From the NCBI RefSeq assembly GCF_040115645.1, contig NC_089555.1:4216001-4280000 (forward strand): 64,000 nucleotides of DNA, written 5' to 3'. Shown here one piece after another: positions 63,730 to 64,000 of the stretch (position 1 is the first letter of the stretch; each line of letters starts with the position of its first letter). The notes under the pieces were generated by a model. That model was not told where the DNA came from, did not search any database, and saw nothing but the letters and a program-made list of their open reading frames with translations. The position numbers and the translations under genes were made by a program. Origin of the DNA: Euwallacea fornicatus (Eukaryota > Arthropoda > Insecta > Coleoptera > Curculionidae).

Positions 63730-64000
63730 ATGCAAAATAGTGAAATTCGTGTGTTAATGAAATATGACTTCCACCGTGGAACCACAACAGCTCAGACGGC
63801 TCGCAATATTAATGATGTGTTTGGTACTGAAGTCACTTCACAGCAAATAATATCTCGTTGGTTCATGTTCATGAAATTTCGCTCTGGCAATTTTGACCTA
63901 ACAAATGAACCACGTGGACGACCTGAAACTCAAGTGGATAACGATCATCTGAAAGCCGTGGTGGAAGCAAATTCACGACAAAGTACGTTCGAATTTTCGT
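63730..64000 (+). CDS. Mariner transposase N-terminus, cut by the window edge
   Basis: Open from ATG 63730 (MQNSEIRVLMKYDFHRGTTT) to the edge, 90 codons without a stop. The first helix-turn-helix reads AQTARNINDVFGTEVTSQQI, then ISRWFMFMKFRSGNFDLTNE, EPRGRPETQVDNDHLKAVVE and ANSRQSTFEF, the usual N-terminal DNA-binding region of DD34D mariners of the mellifera/irritans type. The catalytic domain lies beyond the window, so completeness cannot be judged. It differs from the broken mariner at 13985. Confidence 0.83.
   Translation, partial: MQNSEIRVLMKYDFHRGTTTAQTARNINDVFGTEVTSQQIISRWFMFMKFRSGNFDLTNEPRGRPETQVDNDHLKAVVEANSRQSTFEFS

Noticed and set aside
1..64000. CRISPR array, operons, tRNA or rRNA genes
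   Set aside because: No regularly spaced repeats, no clustered tandem genes and no cloverleaf or rRNA core sequence noticed; all recognised genes are eukaryotic transposon proteins.

Overview
The window looks like a slice of an AT-rich arthropod nuclear genome, most likely an insect. Every coding region I can recognise belongs to a transposable element: Tc1 and mariner elements (including DD41D types), piggyBac, pogo/Tigger, Jockey, R1 and I-clade LINEs, and BEL/Pao and Ty3/Gypsy LTR retrotransposons. I see no host gene, tRNA, rRNA, bacterial operon or CRISPR array. The species cannot be named from this sequence.

Layout. 1-9903: remnants of a minus-strand Gypsy element (Gypsy-A). Its reverse transcriptase is hit twice by solo LTRs of one 0.7-kb family (771-1476 and 7373-8074) and is split by R1 LINE pieces (about 1820-4460) and a second Gypsy (Gypsy-B, about 4690-7251). 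9904-15177: a Tc1, a long-TIR DD41D-like element and a mariner in a row. 15339-17340: a decayed piggyBac. 17341-29390: one minus-strand BEL/Pao element in five pieces, cut apart by a MITE-like insert, an R1 fragment, three Tc1 copies and a Jockey. 29390-35210: LINE debris plus a 312-bp solo LTR. 35211-37508: a nearly intact piggyBac inside an R1-like LINE. 38005-41250: a pogo remnant and a DD41D derivative with 543-bp, almost identical arms. 41251-45743: a Jockey 3' half and a solo LTR split by a Tigger element. 46017-52835: a DD41D relic, an I-clade LINE tail and a second BEL/Pao. 53827-54167: a short MITE. 55498-62503: a long Jockey insertion with 12-bp target duplications, an intact ORF1 and a long ORF2, and a scrambled 3' end holding an inverted Jockey fragment and a nearly intact DD41D element. 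62516-64000: the Tc1 into which that Jockey may have inserted, and the start of a mariner.

The genes do not cooperate as a pathway; each encodes proteins for its own element's copying. What the window does record is order of insertion: target duplications and interrupted frames show which element landed in which. The youngest-looking parts are the plus-strand Jockey, the minus-strand piggyBac at 35211 and the two DD41D elements with near-identical arms. The most unusual signal is a canonical -1 frameshift heptamer at the Jockey ORF1/ORF2 junction, where ORF2 has no early AUG.
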